From: Solibacillus sp. FSL H8-0538
GTDB taxonomy: Bacteria; Bacillota; Bacilli; Bacillales_A; Planococcaceae
DNA: 64,000 nucleotides
NCBI RefSeq assembly: GCF_038003525.1
Contig: NZ_JBBOPI010000001.1
Span: 2,099,001 to 2,163,000, forward strand
Direction of reading: 5' to 3'
In this document: piece after piece, positions 63,032-64,000 of the stretch
Layout: the number at the start of each line of letters is the position of its first letter
Numbering within the stretch: the first letter of the stretch is position 1
The notes under the pieces: generated by a model
The model's database searches: none
The model's input: the letters and a program-made list of their open reading frames with translations, nothing else
What the model was told of the DNA's origin: nothing
Position numbers and translations under genes: made by a program

Positions 63032-63313
63032 TTACATATCCCAAAGAAGGATAAGTAATGTACCAACTATTGTAATGACTACTAAGCCAACGCCGTAACC
63101 AATTTTTGTGAAAATCATCCAAGAGTCTTCTGATTCTCTAGCGTGCATGAACACGATAAATTGAAGACCCGCTTGTAAGAATGCTGTAACAAGTAATACA
63201 ATTATGCCAGTTGAAACTGACATATCTGTGAAATAAACAAGTAATGCTACAGCTGTTAAAACTAATGATGCTACAAAGCCCATTACTTGACCGATAGGAA
63301 AGAATTTTGCCAT
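63032..63313 (-). CDS. qoxD: Quinol oxidase subunit IV
   Basis: A 93-residue, three-helix membrane protein ('IGQVMGFVASLVLTAVALLVY', 'IIVLLVTAFLQAGLQFIVFMH', 'VGLVVITIVGTLLILLW') typical of subunit IV of aa3-type quinol oxidases; the HARE(S) after helix 2 is characteristic. One base separates it from qoxC. Last gene of the operon. Confidence 0.92.
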   Translation of the reverse strand: MAKFFPIGQVMGFVASLVLTAVALLVYFTDMSVSTGIIVLLVTAFLQAGLQFIVFMHARESEDSWMIFTKIGYGVGLVVITIVGTLLILLWDM

Positions 63314-63314
63314 A

Positions 63315-63914
63315 TTACATCATTCCTTTCAAGTAGATGAAACTGAAGATGAAGATCCATACAACATCTAGGAAGTGCCAGTAAAGCGAGAAGATAAACG
63401 CTTTATTTGCTGTCACATGGTTTAGACCACGCTTAGAAATCTGGATGATGATTGCTAATCCCCAGAAGAAACCTAAAGTAACGTGAAGGCCGTGTGTACC
63501 TAGAGTTGTTAAAAGAATTGAAGTGAAGGCACTAACTGATAAACCTGCACCAATGTGTACATAGTGTTGGAATTCATAAATTTCTACACCCAAGAAGGCT
63601 AAACCTAAAACAAGTGTAATCCCCATGAATGTAAGTGTTGCTTTTTTACTTCCCAAACGCATAGCATGGATTGCTAAACCAATTGTAAAACTACTCGCTA
63701 ATAGTAAGAATGTTTCTGCTAAAACCGGTGTGATTTCAAAAATCTCTGCACCAATTGGGCCTGAACCCGTACGATCAACTAAAGTAAAGTACGATGCAAA
63801 TAATGTACCGAAAAGCATGATCTCGGCACCAAGGAAAATCCAGAAGCCTAAGATTTTTAGACGGTTTTCCTCTGTACTATACTCCAGCGGGCGAGAATGG
63901 TCGATGTGAGCCAT
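63315..63914 (-). CDS. qoxC: Quinol oxidase subunit III
   Basis: A 199-residue, five-helix membrane protein of the cytochrome oxidase subunit III family. The start 'HSRPLEYSTEENRLKILGFW' and 'GAEIMLFGTLFASYF' match QoxC, and 'LGTHGLHVTLGFFWGL' and 'YWHFLDVVWIFIFSFIYLKG' carry the usual His and Glu/Asp positions. Its ATG overlaps the qoxB stop by one base (TAATG). Confidence 0.95.
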   Translation of the reverse strand: MAHIDHSRPLEYSTEENRLKILGFWIFLGAEIMLFGTLFASYFTLVDRTGSGPIGAEIFEITPVLAETFLLLASSFTIGLAIHAMRLGSKKATLTFMGITLVLGLAFLGVEIYEFQHYVHIGAGLSVSAFTSILLTTLGTHGLHVTLGFFWGLAIIIQISKRGLNHVTANKAFIFSLYWHFLDVVWIFIFSFIYLKGMM

Positions 63915-64000
63915 TATTTTGCACCTCGCTTTTCATATTGTTTTTCAATTGCTTCTACTTCTTCAGCTGGAATGTAATAGCCTTCATCTTTTTCAAATGA
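63914..64000 (-). CDS. qoxB: Quinol oxidase subunit I, C-terminal end
   Basis: The last 28 codons of a frame entering from the right edge: SFEKDEGYYIPAEEVEAIEK QYEKRGAK, then TAA 63914. This matches the QoxB tail ('D(T)DYYVPAKEVERIERQY' in B. subtilis). Its position before qoxC supports the call. The haem- and copper-binding core is outside the window. Confidence 0.9.
   Translation of the reverse strand, partial: SFEKDEGYYIPAEEVEAIEKQYEKRGAK

Overview
The window is chromosomal DNA from a low-GC, endospore-forming member of the Bacillales. CotB-like spore coat genes, a proline T-box, tandem TPP riboswitches, NsrR- and MhqR-type operators, a Qox quinol oxidase and many TTG/GTG starts with strong Shine-Dalgarno sites all point there. 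The overall gene make-up suggests the Solibacillus/Lysinibacillus (Planococcaceae) group; the genus is an inference. There are no tRNA, rRNA or CRISPR loci. Mobile DNA is limited to an IS30-type element cut by the left edge, one transposase remnant and several families of small dispersed repeats.

Layout. 0-7.4 kb: IS30 end, HxlR regulator, SLAP-domain protein, RocB-like M20 peptidase, an unusual gene that seems to start at ATA, and a nitrilase plus two GNAT genes that look like a split version of the two-domain YhcX protein. 7.4-16.3 kb: PAS/GGDEF/EAL c-di-GMP enzyme, RodA-type SEDS protein, tautomerase, EamA transporter, a gene broken by one in-frame amber codon, a YhaI-like protein, a HEAT-repeat protein and an esterase. 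16.6-27.3 kb: a complete Ter stress locus on the minus strand: YceG, three TerD paralogues and TerC, followed after a hairpin by a CitE-like aldolase, PRTase/TRSP protein, StiP/Pelota-type protein, HAD hydrolase, a fourth TerD-type protein and TelA. 27.4-31.6 kb: two tandem chemoreceptors. 32.4-35.2 kb: a probable sporulation operon (CotB-like protein, an unlisted 47-residue membrane peptide, an ArsB/NhaD-type transporter, a second coat-type protein). 35.5-38.3 kb: argGH. 38.4-42.5 kb: acyl-CoA thioesterase, SDR, and a LytTR/DUF3021/ABC-2 export operon. 42.5-43.6 kb: repeat-rich and gene-free.

43.7-48.6 kb is a gas and signalling block: EAL protein, HemAT-like globin chemoreceptor, NsrR and, divergently, flavohaemoglobin Hmp, with NsrR-type palindromes between the last two. 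48.7-56.6 kb: MBL-fold hydrolase, T-box-controlled proC, a 21-bp tandem repeat, a chemoreceptor, RNase Z, a short divergent FtsZ/tubulin-like protein, and a Cof-type HAD phosphatase. 56.6-60.6 kb: thiT-tenA-thiM-thiD-thiE behind two tandem TPP riboswitches, each with its own terminator; this is uptake and salvage, with no thiC or thiG here. 60.9-62.6 kb: mhqO-mhqD behind two MhqR-type boxes. 63.0-64.0 kb: the end of qoxB, then qoxC and qoxD.

Most noteworthy: the truncated FtsZ-like protein, the full Ter biosynthetic module, the amber-interrupted gene, the ATA-start gene, the hidden small gene in the coat operon, the paired TPP riboswitches with a 2-nt difference in a conserved region, and three repeat families (a two-hairpin element, an insertion/deletion pair of GC-rich elements, and a 21-bp array).
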